Positions 1 through 12,231 of a stretch of DNA of 64,000 nt are shown in pieces (position 1 is the first letter of the stretch; each line of letters opens with the position of its first letter). The DNA comes from Dimorphilus gyrociliatus (lineage: Eukaryota; Annelida; Polychaeta; Dinophilidae). A program made the translations under genes and the position numbers. The notes under the pieces were generated by a model. It did no database searches. It saw nothing but the letters and a program-made list of their open reading frames with translations, and was not told the DNA's origin. Location: contig CAJFCJ010000013.1 in NCBI GenBank assembly GCA_904063045.1, forward strand, positions 124,001 to 188,000. Reading direction: 5' to 3'.

Positions 1-2752
<2,752 letters not shown>

Positions 2753-2874
2753 AACAAATATACAACTCATTAATATGCAAATTTTATTAATTTATTAATT
2801 TATTCCAAAAAAATAAAGAAAATAATAATGACTTTTAATTAAAATTATCGTTAAAAAAGTAATTATACCAATCG

Positions 2875-3339
2875 TTATTCTTTGATCGGAAATACTTTGT
2901 GAGATATAATAAATGGTAAAGGCCTATATCTTTTACCATTTTCTTTTGTCAAGCGTTTACCCTTCTTTACTACTGCTGATCTCTTCTTTTTATAATAGAC
3001 AAAATCAATCCTTAGCCATATCAATATTATCAAAGCGATGAACAGTATCAAACCGCAAGCGATAAAACCCTTCGACTCTGTATAGAAGATTGGAGAGGAC
3101 GATAGAAAAAATTGTTAAGAAAGTTTGAAATAAACAAAAATAGAAAAACAAAGTGACAAACTCGAATTACAAACCAAAAATATAACAAGAATCCTTTCCA
3201 GACCATTGTCCATTGTTACAAACTCTTTTAATTAATTCGCCAGTATAGCATTCATAAATCACTTTTTTTAATGTTAAATTTCCGCTTTCCTCCCTAACAA
3301 CCGAGTCTTCGATTGCCGGATAAGTTAGGCAAGACATAT
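2875..3339 (-). CDS. Sushi/CCP-domain single-pass membrane protein, C-terminal exons
   Basis: Two exons join in phase. Exon 3339-3175 encodes one complement-control (Sushi) module with four cysteines in the usual order: SCLTYP, YEC, RVCNNGQWSG and DSC. Exon 3077-2875 encodes a hydrophobic segment (FIACGLILFIALIILIWL) and a basic cytoplasmic tail ending FPIKE-stop. The acceptor at 3339 and the donor and acceptor at 3175/3077 are normal GT-AG. The upstream exon or exons with start codon and signal peptide were not identified; none in 3340-4100 fits the phase convincingly. The 3' end is convergent with SANBR: the stop codons are 122 bp apart and the TTTATT poly(A) motifs on this strand (about 2783-2796) lie inside the SANBR 3' region, so the two 3' UTRs probably overlap. 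The role is probably cell-surface recognition or adhesion, by family only. Confidence 0.72.
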
Positions 3340-4111
3340 CTAAATAATACTTTACTCTCTCTTTCTCTCTCTATCTATCTATCTATTTGTTTATCTATAT
3401 TTTCTCTTCTTCTCCTCCACCTCCTCTGTTTTTTCCGTCTTTGTTCTTGTTCTGTTTCTGTTTTCTCTGTTTTCTCTTTGTTCTTCCCCCTCCTTTTTTT
3501 ATTAGTTTCCTATCCTCTTCAACCGAATGTACACTGATTAATGATCATATTAGACGCTATGTAATGAAAATGACGCTATACAATTGGACAAATCTATAAA
3601 AGAATAGCTGAGTTCCTTTTGAAGGTTATTTTTGATATTGTCTATAATTTATAGATCGCTTCATTACTTATACATTTTGCGCATTTATTATATATACTAT
3701 CTATATTTATTTAATAATGACACAATCCCACCAATAGACCCTCTTCTTCTTCTTTCTTCTCTCTCATAGATTAAGAATGATATCATAAATATCATTAAGT
3801 AAAATGCGTGAAATAAACGCTAAAACAAACTTTTTACGCTTGTTCTATGTTCTTTTAACGTTCTTTTTAGATGAAAGTTTTTACAAGATTTTCTTTTATT
3901 ACTTGTATTATAAATTATTATTTGATATGATAGAATTTTTAGTTTTAGCCTTGTTAGTCATTTCAACAAGTTTATATCATATGCTTTTAAATATGGAAGG
4001 ACAGTTTTAACATAATCTGCCAGGGTAGTCGCCAATGGCAGCGTTATAAACATTAAATTGACAAGAACGATCGATCTTCGTTCGTAGCAGGTTTTTTTCT
4101 TTACTTGCTTG

Positions 4112-4152
<41 letters not shown>

Positions 4153-4485
4153 TTGATAGATACTATATTATAACTACATAGAAAAAGAATTATTTCTATT
4201 ATTATGACTTCTATTATCGCTCTTATCGCAATTGCTTTTATCAAGTTATATTAAGAATGGAATGGTACTTTGATTCTTGATTTATGCCAGAGATATTATG
4301 GATAAAAGTCATAAATTCAAGTTATTTTTACTTATCAACTTTGTTCAATCTATACATTGCCTAACTGACGGTTAAGTTACTTTGCTTTTTTTTTTCATTT
4401 TTTACCTAGCTAATTAATTTACATAAATGAATATTCATTATTGAAAAACCTCCACAATTGTATATTATAATCGTATTGTTTATAG
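3340..4485. other. Intergenic AT-rich stretch; unresolved first exons
   Basis: No confident gene was found here. The stretch holds CT-rich low complexity (about 3355-3500) and a (TA)n microsatellite (about 4114-4151). An ATG at 3927 on the + strand opens MIEFLVLALLVISTS, which looks like a signal peptide. It could splice from a weak donor near 3970 (aca a|gttta) into the exon at 4486 in the right phase. This is the best candidate for exon 1 of the collagen-like gene, but the donor is poor. Confidence 0.4.
4114..4151. repeat. (TA)n microsatellite
   Basis: Pure TA run upstream of collagen-like gene 1. Confidence 0.85.
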
Positions 4486-5875
4486 TTAAACGTCTATGGC
4501 GACTGGGAAATGGAATTGTTGCATCAGAAAATCAAATAGAAGATTCCAATACAGTCTTCCTTTTACATAGAAACATTTCATTTCCTGGAATGTTGGTGTC
4601 GGTTACATCCTATTTTAAGAACTATAATAATTTTAGTATACAAGTAAGAAAGATTGGATTTTTCCTTATAATTGTTCATTTATCTTGTTCATTTCCCAAA
4701 GGTATGGAGTCTAAACGACAATAGTTTAAAGTATACTTTAAAACAGGAGAAGAATATTGCACCTCAGAAATCGAGGGATGTCGATACGGTATTGCAAGAT
4801 AATCTATCATCCTTAAATTTGTTTGATTGATCAAATTCCTTAAAAATAGATTGCTTTAGATTCAAATGATTGCTTAAAGATTGAAAAAGGAAATAGCCTA
4901 GCTATCCTTATTAAGGAGACTCCTAGCTCTATTGTTTATACTTATAATTTCTCAGCCCCGAATAGTTTAACATATTCCATTAAGGATAATTCTCCCTTAA
5001 TCCCTAACAAAACTGTTGAGTTTAAAAGGTTTATAATCCCTTTACAATTTTCTATCATATTTACTATGCAAGTTGGTAAGGTCCCAATACTTAAATTGAT
5101 TATTTAATTGCCAACTTCTTATACAGACCTCTTTCAGTTCCTAATTGGACAAGTTTCTCTTGCGACGACTTGAAGAATGAGGAGAGTACGTCGTCAGCAA
5201 CAACAACAACAGCATCTACAAAATTCCCTTTTAATCAGGAGACGACTGCCAGAATAAATTTAAAAGGAGACAAGGGCGAAAAGGGTGAAAGAGGTGTTAG
5301 GGGTAAACCCGGCGAAAAAGGCGATAAAGGTTCTAAGGTCTGTTTATTTATTTCTGTCTCTTCCAAATGAGAAACGACTTTACTTTCCTTTACTGCGATA
5401 GGGGGAAGAAGGTCTAACTGGTCAGCAAGGTATTAAAGGTGATAAAGGTGATAAGGGAGATAAAGGTGATAAAGGCGTTAAAGGTGATAGAGGTGATAAA
5501 GGAGATCGTGGAAAACCTGGAAAGAGAGGTGAAAGAGGTCCGCCAGGTCCGCAAGCTTCCCCACCCAATGTAACGAGTCCATTAGTCGATTCTGCTAAAT
5601 CGCAAACGAAACCCGAACATGATAATCTGGCAAAGAACTCGATTATAAGCCTTCTACTTGTTTGGCAAAGTTTATTAACAATTACTTTGATCGGTTATTG
5701 CTGTGTAACCATTTGTAGGAAAAAAGGATCAATAGGTTCAAGAGTTTGTCCGTCAACATCAGTTGCAGAAAGAAATTACTGTCAAGAAGATAATGGAAAA
5801 AGATTCCCTATCAGATGGAACGCTGGTATTCATTCCTTCAATAATTCCAAGGTCAAGGTAACATCTGATGCTTAA
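4486..5875 (+). CDS. Transmembrane collagen-like protein 1
   Basis: Exons 4486-4643, 4702-4788, 4850-5075, 5138-5337 and 5402-5875 join in phase; the start codon lies upstream (see 3340-4485). The N-terminal part is a beta-rich ectodomain with HRNISFPGMLVSVTSYF, the IQVW motif and KIEKGNSLAILI. This resembles ectodomains seen in other invertebrate surface proteins, but I cannot name the family with certainty. A Ser/Thr linker follows, then 25 uninterrupted Gly-X-Y triplets. Thirteen of these are GDK, GEK, GDR or GER and only a few contain proline. After a short stalk comes a membrane segment (SLLLVWQSLLTITLIGYCC) and a basic cytoplasmic tail of about 60 residues ending VKVTSDA. Type I topology is inferred from the collagen-TM-basic tail order. 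AATAAA lies at 5921. The protein is probably a trimeric cell-surface or matrix receptor. Confidence 0.78.
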
Positions 5876-7734
5876 TACTTGACTATATGAATCATCATTT
5901 TCCTCTAGCAGCTGACAATTAATAAATAAAAAATTACAAAAGCGTCTCTTTAATATTTTTTCTTATTCCAAAATAAATAGGCAGGGGGAAAGGGAAAGGG
6001 AAGAAAAGCTTCTCATTTCTTTTCCTTCGTCCTATATCTATAATAGAAGCCGTTTCAAGTTGCCTTTCTGATTTAATGTAATACCTTAAATAATAAACGA
6101 AAGAACAAAGTGTGGGGAAAAATACAACTGGGTCATTCGGAATTATTCAATTTCCTTAATTAAATTGCATCACTTAGAATGGTCCTTTAAAAAAAATCTC
6201 TCAACAGCAAAAAAAAAACAGGCAAATCGATGGATATATATGATATAGATAGAATATGAAATGAAAGGAAAATAGAGAGAAAGAGCAAGAGCGAGGGAGA
6301 AAGAGAGAGAAAGAGAGTTATTTGCATTTCCACGACAAAATGGATATAAAATAGAGTATTCTACAGATGATAGTAAAGCCTATTAGAATTGACTAGATTC
6401 TTTGTGATTCTCTAAAAACACTAAAGGGAAGCGTGATTTTGCATTTACGGAATTTTAGTTTTTCTTCTTTCTCTTCCTCCTTTTTTTTGCTTCATAATCT
6501 CTCTCTCTCTCTCTCTTCTTAAGCTGTATAAATATATGAATATACTATACATACGAAAGTCTATTTTTAGAAACAATTTATAAAAATTATACAAGCAATG
6601 CCCTCTATCGATTAGAAATATGAAGGGATATTTAATCATATCAGACGACTGGAAAGGGTTAAGCTTCTTGAGCCCCATTCTACTAGTATCTCAGGTGCCA
6701 AGAAATTAACAATATACTCATTACAGTTGTCGTTTGGCTTAATGAAAAGGGGTTGATACGTGTATTAGCTTTACCATAGTTGAGTATTATACTATATCGA
6801 GGACAATTACCATATAGAAATGATACAGCGTCATTATTTTATACAATACGCTCATCCAGGTTAACAAATGTGATTGTGATGAAAAACTTATTGTCTTAAA
6901 GGGCAACATAGTCTGAATAATAATTCGAGTCTCTTAGCTATTTCATCCATCTTCTGCAAACAAAAGTTATTTAACGGATGTTTTCATCTTTTCCTAATTT
7001 ATATGCTAACTTGTTATCATAAGCTTGTTAAATGAGTTTGTATAGTAAATATTCTTACTCTAATTGGAATGTGGGGCTTATTTGTAAAGAAGACAGTTAA
7101 AGAGAAACAATCTATATAAGATGTATAAACGCTGCTTCTGGCGAATGAAAAGAGAAAGACAGAATGAGCTTAAGTAAAACTGTAACAAATATCCATTATT
7201 AATATTCGTAAAGAGTTGAGTCAGCGTTGAAAGGGACACATTGCCGTTTTAATAGTATTTAGAGAAATGGAGGATCGTCAAAGAACATTCCCTTTTGAAA
7301 GGAAAAACTTTCAAACCCTTTAAAGGTTTTAATAAGGAATATTTTTGGTTTCTTATTTAAAACTTGTACATTTCGTCCTTCACCTTATCTCTTTTCCTCT
7401 TTCACCTCCCAAACCCCGCCCCCCCCCCCCTCTTATTCACAGAGTGCACACTAAACTCCCCAATAGAAAACAGCAGAATAGACATATAAAAACATCTAAT
7501 TTATCCTATAGATTTGTCTTATTAAAATGAAGGATTACTAATACCCATAGAAAAAAAAGACTAATGAAAACGTACACAAGTAATTATCATAGGCTGTTAA
7601 GTCGCTTATGATCATCATTCGATGCAGAGTGGCTTAATTGCTGTAATTATACATGCGCAAATTTTTTAGTCTATGACCTCTTCTACTATCATTTTTTTTT
7701 TTACTATTCTAAATGATTTTCAAGTATATTCATC
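5876..7734. other. Intergenic stretch between two collagen-like genes
   Basis: No supported coding exon was found. The stretch contains GA-rich low complexity (about 6240-6320), a CT microsatellite (about 6499-6516) and a poly-C run (about 7416-7430). Short open frames on both strands have no splice or composition support. One open segment ending at a GT donor near 6858 (frame LSIILYRGQLPY...) could be an upstream exon of the next gene but cannot be linked in phase. Confidence 0.5.
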
Positions 7735-8727
7735 ATGCTATCAGTATTCTTGTTTTTGCTTGTTTTATCTCATCTTCTTCTTCCTCAGGTAAAAATTCTC
7801 TTCAAGATCGTAAATCTATCCTATCAGCTTTTTATTGAAATTAAAATCTGAGAGACAGAGAGAGACAGAGAAAATTTCTAAATTAAAATTCATTTAAAAG
7901 GTTTTAAAGGAGAAAAGGGAGAAACTGGACTAAGAGGTGATTTTATTTTGTATTCTATTTGTAGAGCTATAATATCTAGGTCTAAACATGCTACATATCA
8001 ATCCTTTCCTAAGGTATTAAAGGTGTGAAAGGGCAGAAGGGAATGGATGGAGAACACGGTTTTAAGGGGGAAAAAGGAATGAAAGGAGACTATGGCGATA
8101 TCGGTCCACCAGGCTTACCAGGTATAATGGGAAGAAAAGGAGATGAAGGAAAAATGGGCCTGCGGGGTTTACCCGGAATTGAGGGAGAACTTGGTCTTCA
8201 AGGACCGATGGGAAAGAAAGGGGACAAAGGTAAATAGATTAATGAGCTTGAAATGTATTATTCATTATTTGAAGATGTTAGGCGATAGGGGTGAACATGG
8301 CTTAACTGGGCCTAGTGGAGAGAAAGGTCCGGCCGGCGCAAAAGGCTCTCAAGGTTTAGCTGGAAAAAAAGGCGCGAGAGGTTGGAAAGGTACGCCAGGT
8401 TCCAAAGGCGACAAGGGCAATTCTGGTCCAATAGGTCCAATGGGTCCAGTAGGTCCAATCGGACCTTCTAATCGTCCCGGTCAACGAGGTCCACCAGGAC
8501 CGCCTGGCAAATGTACTAATAAGAATCTTCATAAAATATTGATAATAAGCGCCGGAAGTTCACTAATAATGATCATTCTTTGGCTAACTATATTAACAAT
8601 ATACCTAATAAGTAAATCTCGTATGAAACGGGAAAAGAAGCGCGAGAAATCTCCTAGTTTGTACCTCGAAGCGACGACAAACCAATTAAATCATCAGTTG
8701 GAGTATATAAATGATAAAAATTTTTGA
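7735..8727 (+). CDS. Transmembrane collagen-like protein 2
   Basis: The well-supported exons are 7901-7936, 8014-8229 and 8282-8727, all joined in phase 1 after the first base of a glycine codon, as is typical for collagens. They give about 47 Gly-X-Y triplets, one imperfection near the C-end (GPS-NRP-GQR, Asn where Gly is expected), then GPPGPPGKC, a membrane helix ([20 protein letters not shown]) and a basic tail ([11 protein letters not shown]) ending NDKNF. The 5' end is uncertain. An ATG at 7735 opens [18 protein letters not shown], a convincing signal peptide ending at CAG|GTAAAA. However, its phase does not match the acceptor at 7900. Alternatively, the CT-rich run ending at 7788 is an acceptor for a 21-nt exon 7789-7809, which does restore the phase. 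Like its neighbour, it has no conserved enzymatic domain. AATAAA lies at 8860. Confidence 0.75.
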
Positions 8728-9205
8728 TGAGTTTTACTTCCATCTATTGTTCTTTCCCTCTGTCTTTCTTTCGCCATCCGCCTTTTTTTCTTCTTACTCT
8801 CTCTCTCTCTCTCTCCGTATTATCTATTTTATTCATTTTTAATTGGTAATACAACTATTAATAAAATGCTATAAGAAATTATTCAAACACGAAGATAAAA
8901 GTGAGTTTTATTAAGCAAAAAGTTCCATTCTACAGAGTGTTCTTTCTAGTTAAAAAGTAGGAGTTAAATACGCCTTTTTAAGAACGTTAGATGGCGTTAA
9001 GTAGTTTACTACGAAATAACAATACACAGAGTTTTTATTGTACAATTCTTGGAAGTTTAGGAGTATGGTGTATAGGTAATGAGAGACAACGTAACTTCTA
9101 ATTATCCTTTGTCCAATATGAAGAAAAATGAGAGAAAATATCAGAAAAACAGCTTTATTTTGATATACCTTCAATGCACTGCATACGTAATTGTTTAGTA
9201 GTAAT
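8728..9205. other. Convergent 3' ends of two genes
   Basis: A CT microsatellite at 8797-8814 is followed by AATAAA (8860-8865, + strand, for the collagen-like gene) and TTTATT (8907-8912, the minus-strand signal for the poly-Q gene). The two poly(A) signals are about 40 bp apart, so the transcripts probably overlap tail to tail. No coding sequence was seen. Confidence 0.55.
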
Positions 9206-10398
9206 CTATATAGATTTTCTGGCATCCATTGAGTAGTCGATTGGTCCAATATTACTGAAATCAGCAGGTTTTTGTTCTTCGTAGGGTGGCTTCGATCTCT
9301 GACTTCTACGATCAACTGGATTTGCGGTACGCGAATAGCCCAAACAAGTTGGAGAGTAGTCATTGTAAATTGCCGTATTTGGTGTAAACTGACCAAAATT
9401 TACACCCGAGTAGGAATAGCTAGAATTAGGATAAAAACTCGTGCTACTAGCGTTAGAGTTTGCCTGTCCATTGTATCTCATATGAGGATTGGACGATTGT
9501 CGATAAGTCTGTCTAAGATTCGGATTGACGTGCTTGTTGTACGAATACTGACAATAGCAAGTAGGAAAATAGCAACGAAAACTTGCGGGACTATTATCAG
9601 TAGACCTCATTGTTGTAGCAGATCTTGAATAGTCGGGTCCGTGACGAGATACGCGCTGTCTACGCGGGACCTTTTGAAAGAAAGATCTGTCTAATTGAAA
9701 CTGCGGAGGTGGTCGTTGTTGTTGCTGCTGCTGTTGTTGCTGCAAATGATGTGTAAACTGGAGCTGTTGTTGAGTAGGGGGAATTGAACTTTGATTCTTT
9801 GAATCTTGTTGCTTTAGAACGTACGACTTTGATTCCAGGAGGAGAGTCATAGTACAAACCTTTTCTTCTTCTTCCTTATGAAAAAAGGCCTCAGATTGGG
9901 TTTCTTTATTGAAAGAAACCACTTTAGAACTCTCTTCGACGGCTTTTACGCAATCAGGAGGTTGAGCGATTTTATCTAGCTTAGCGTTTTCCTTCTTTAG
10001 AAGAGCTTGACTCTTTAATAATATCTTTTTCATTTCGATTCTTTGGCCTCTCACAGGATGCAAATAAACAACGTAATACGAATACCTGCAACGACGCTCA
10101 GAGTTCAAATGATGGCTCCTTGTGGCGAACAGAAGAGCAAATAAAATCTAATACTTTTCAAGCTAAGAAAATTAATTAATTTATTATGGCATAGCATTAA
10201 TAATAAGTAGTAATACTTTACCTACTGTTTGTCTCCGCGATCGGAACTAAGACAAAACGAATCGTTGATCTCATATAATTCTATCTCACTTTGTACCGCA
10301 TCCTTTCATTGTCTGCGCTATTCTTGTTACCTTTTCACAACGATACTTACCTTTTCCGGTATTATTCTCCCCACCTCCATTGATAATTTTAGAATGTT
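9206..10398 (-). CDS. Poly-Q protein of unknown function, 5' end open
   Basis: Three exons fit in phase on the minus strand: about 10398-10351 (EHSKIINGGGENNTGK), 10246-10222 (a 25-nt microexon, PIAETNS) and 10085-9206, which carries most of the protein and ends GPIDYSMDARKSI-stop. Donors AAG|GTAAGT at 10350 and TAG|GTAAAG at 10221 are good. The upstream exon with the start codon was not found; the only nearby ATG (MEVGRIIPEK) is in the wrong phase. The product has a conserved-looking N-terminal block (YSYYVVYLHPVRGQR), a lysine-rich helical stretch, a glutamine run of about 9-10 residues encoded by mixed CAA/CAG, and a Tyr/Ser/Asn-rich low-complexity C-terminus (YSYSGVNFGQ). No family was recognised. 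The composition suggests a flexible scaffold or RNA/chromatin-associated protein, but that is only a guess. Confidence 0.6.
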
Positions 10399-10998
10399 CT
10401 TCGTAGAGATCAAACGTTTATGTACAAGTTGAAAATTCTTCTCTTCTATAAATATATAAATTAGATGGAAATATCTCTAGTTTTTACCTATTGATCTTTT
10501 AACTTTCCTACCTCTTTATATAGAGATATTTTTGTTTATCTTCTTTATTTCTCCCCTTCCAAAGTCATAATACTTCATGCAGCTTGTTCATTTATAAACC
10601 AACCTAGAATATATTATAAAAACAGCAGTCGGTATGACTTAGTCGAATGCTCTAATTTCCATTTGTATACAAAATGTTACAACTTTATCTAATGTGCAAG
10701 GTATAAATCAAGCTCATTTAATTCCCCTAAGCTTTAACGGAGAATAAGCAATTGGTGTTGTGAAGATACACCAAAGCTGTATTCAAATAGATTGTAGAAT
10801 ATCCATGGAACGAGAAACTACTGTATTTATAGGATATTAAAATGTTTACGAAACAGTTTGCATAGATGATGATATCAATATAAAGTAAGCAAAATGATAC
10901 AAAAACGAATAAATTATATATATATATATGTATACTTATATAATAATTAAACTTATAAATTACTTTTCATTATCGAGTAGATAATGTTTTCAACAGAT
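10399..10998. other. Intergenic AT-rich stretch
   Basis: It should contain the promoter or first exon of the poly-Q gene and the 3' UTR of the next minus-strand gene. A short TA run lies at about 10916-10928. No other feature was supported. Confidence 0.4.
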
Positions 10999-12231
10999 TT
11001 ATAGCGCTAGCTTTAAGCCAGCCTTTTCCTTACGAATTTTCTTCTTCTCCTTCGCCGTCTTGTCTTCTACCTATTGACATAATAAAACTGTTAATTTTTT
11101 CTCTATAGATATTCAACTAAAACTGTCAAACCTTATTTACGTCAATGTTTTCTTTATCCAATACAAAACTACTTATTTTCTCCTGATCCTCAGTCTTTTC
11201 TATTGTTTTCGCCGCAATATCACCTTCAACTTTGTTATTATCTTCATTCAACTTTTCAAATTGGTTCTCGCCGCCATCTTTATTATAAGTTTTTTCCATA
11301 ATATTGTCGTTCTTCAAACGTCTTTGCCTTCTTTTACGCGCTTTAGTTGCTAACCTATTCTGTCCCACTTCGTTTGAATTAGTTGGACTTTGTTCCTCCT
11401 TCTTCGCAGCTGAATGGGAATTTTTATCACCTTTCGATCTAGCTTTTTCTTCCTTGAAAAAAGGCGCCAAAAGTCTTTTGACAATAATTCTTCGCAAACA
11501 TAACTTTTTCTCAGCATCAGGGTCAGGAGATGATTCAGCTTGGACTTCATTTTCTTTGGGCTTATCTTTTGTGGCATTATCTTCTTTGGCTTCAAGTTCC
11601 TTCTTCTCTCTGTCAGCTTCGCGCTTTTTTTTCTAATTTGGAGTATATTTTTGTTCATAACAAAACAAAAAAACCTTACCTACAATACTTACGTTTTCAA
11701 GCGACTTCAAATATTTTAGAAATCTTATACGCTCGTGGGCGGGATTGAATGGGCATTTTAAATCACCCTTATCAATTTTACACCGACGGCGTATACTTCT
11801 CAAAATGGCGTCATCAAACGGGCCTTTACCACCATCCTTTATTGTACAGCCCCCAAACTTCCTTACAACTTTTAGCTCATGCTCTTCCCCGTTGGAAGTT
11901 ATTTCCAAAACGATCTCCATCGCACAAGCAAAACGCTTGTCAGGAACTGTTTTAGAGAATTTCTTGTGGCACATAAGGTTGTTGGACGGTTTAGGAGGTA
12001 TTTCAGTGGGCGGCTGACAAGGAATGGATGGTAACTTTTCTTCTGAAGTGGATGTTTTAGTCTCAGGGACGAAATCTTTAGCAGGCGCGGACTCTTTATT
12101 TTTTATGGGAACTTCAAACCAACTTCCATCTTCGGGATTAAATTGTTCCATAACTTTAAGCCTGTTGGTAAGACAACTGCTTTACAAGTTACTTAAGTGG
12201 AAAATAGTTCAACTTACGTCATTTTTGTCAT
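10999..12231 (-). CDS. Unrecognised 351-aa charged protein
   Basis: Four exons on the minus strand close in phase: 12231-12218 (ATG ACA AAA ATG AC, a 14-nt coding exon), 12161-11693, 11632-11132 and 11070-10999 (stop TAA). All introns are GT-AG and 56-75 bp. The product starts MTKMTLKVMEQFNPEDGSWF. It has a globular-looking block around residues 85-160 with VLEITSNGEEHELKVVRKFG, an RRRC motif and LKCPFNPAHERIRFLKYLKS. A long Lys/Glu-rich region with a basic cluster (KARKRRQRRLK) follows, with a KEKKKIRKEKAG tail. The basic cluster could be a nuclear or nucleolar localisation signal. I do not recognise the family. The tiny first coding exon is typical of compact invertebrate genes and would be missed by simple ORF calling. 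Confidence 0.72.

Noticed and set aside
3313-3599. Two overlapping open frames on the + strand
   Set aside because: They translate CT-rich low-complexity DNA (Ser/Leu/Phe runs) and overlap the Sushi exon in antisense.
9272-9628. 118-codon frame on the + strand
   Set aside because: It is the antisense shadow of the poly-Q gene; the minus-strand frame is longer and spliced in phase.
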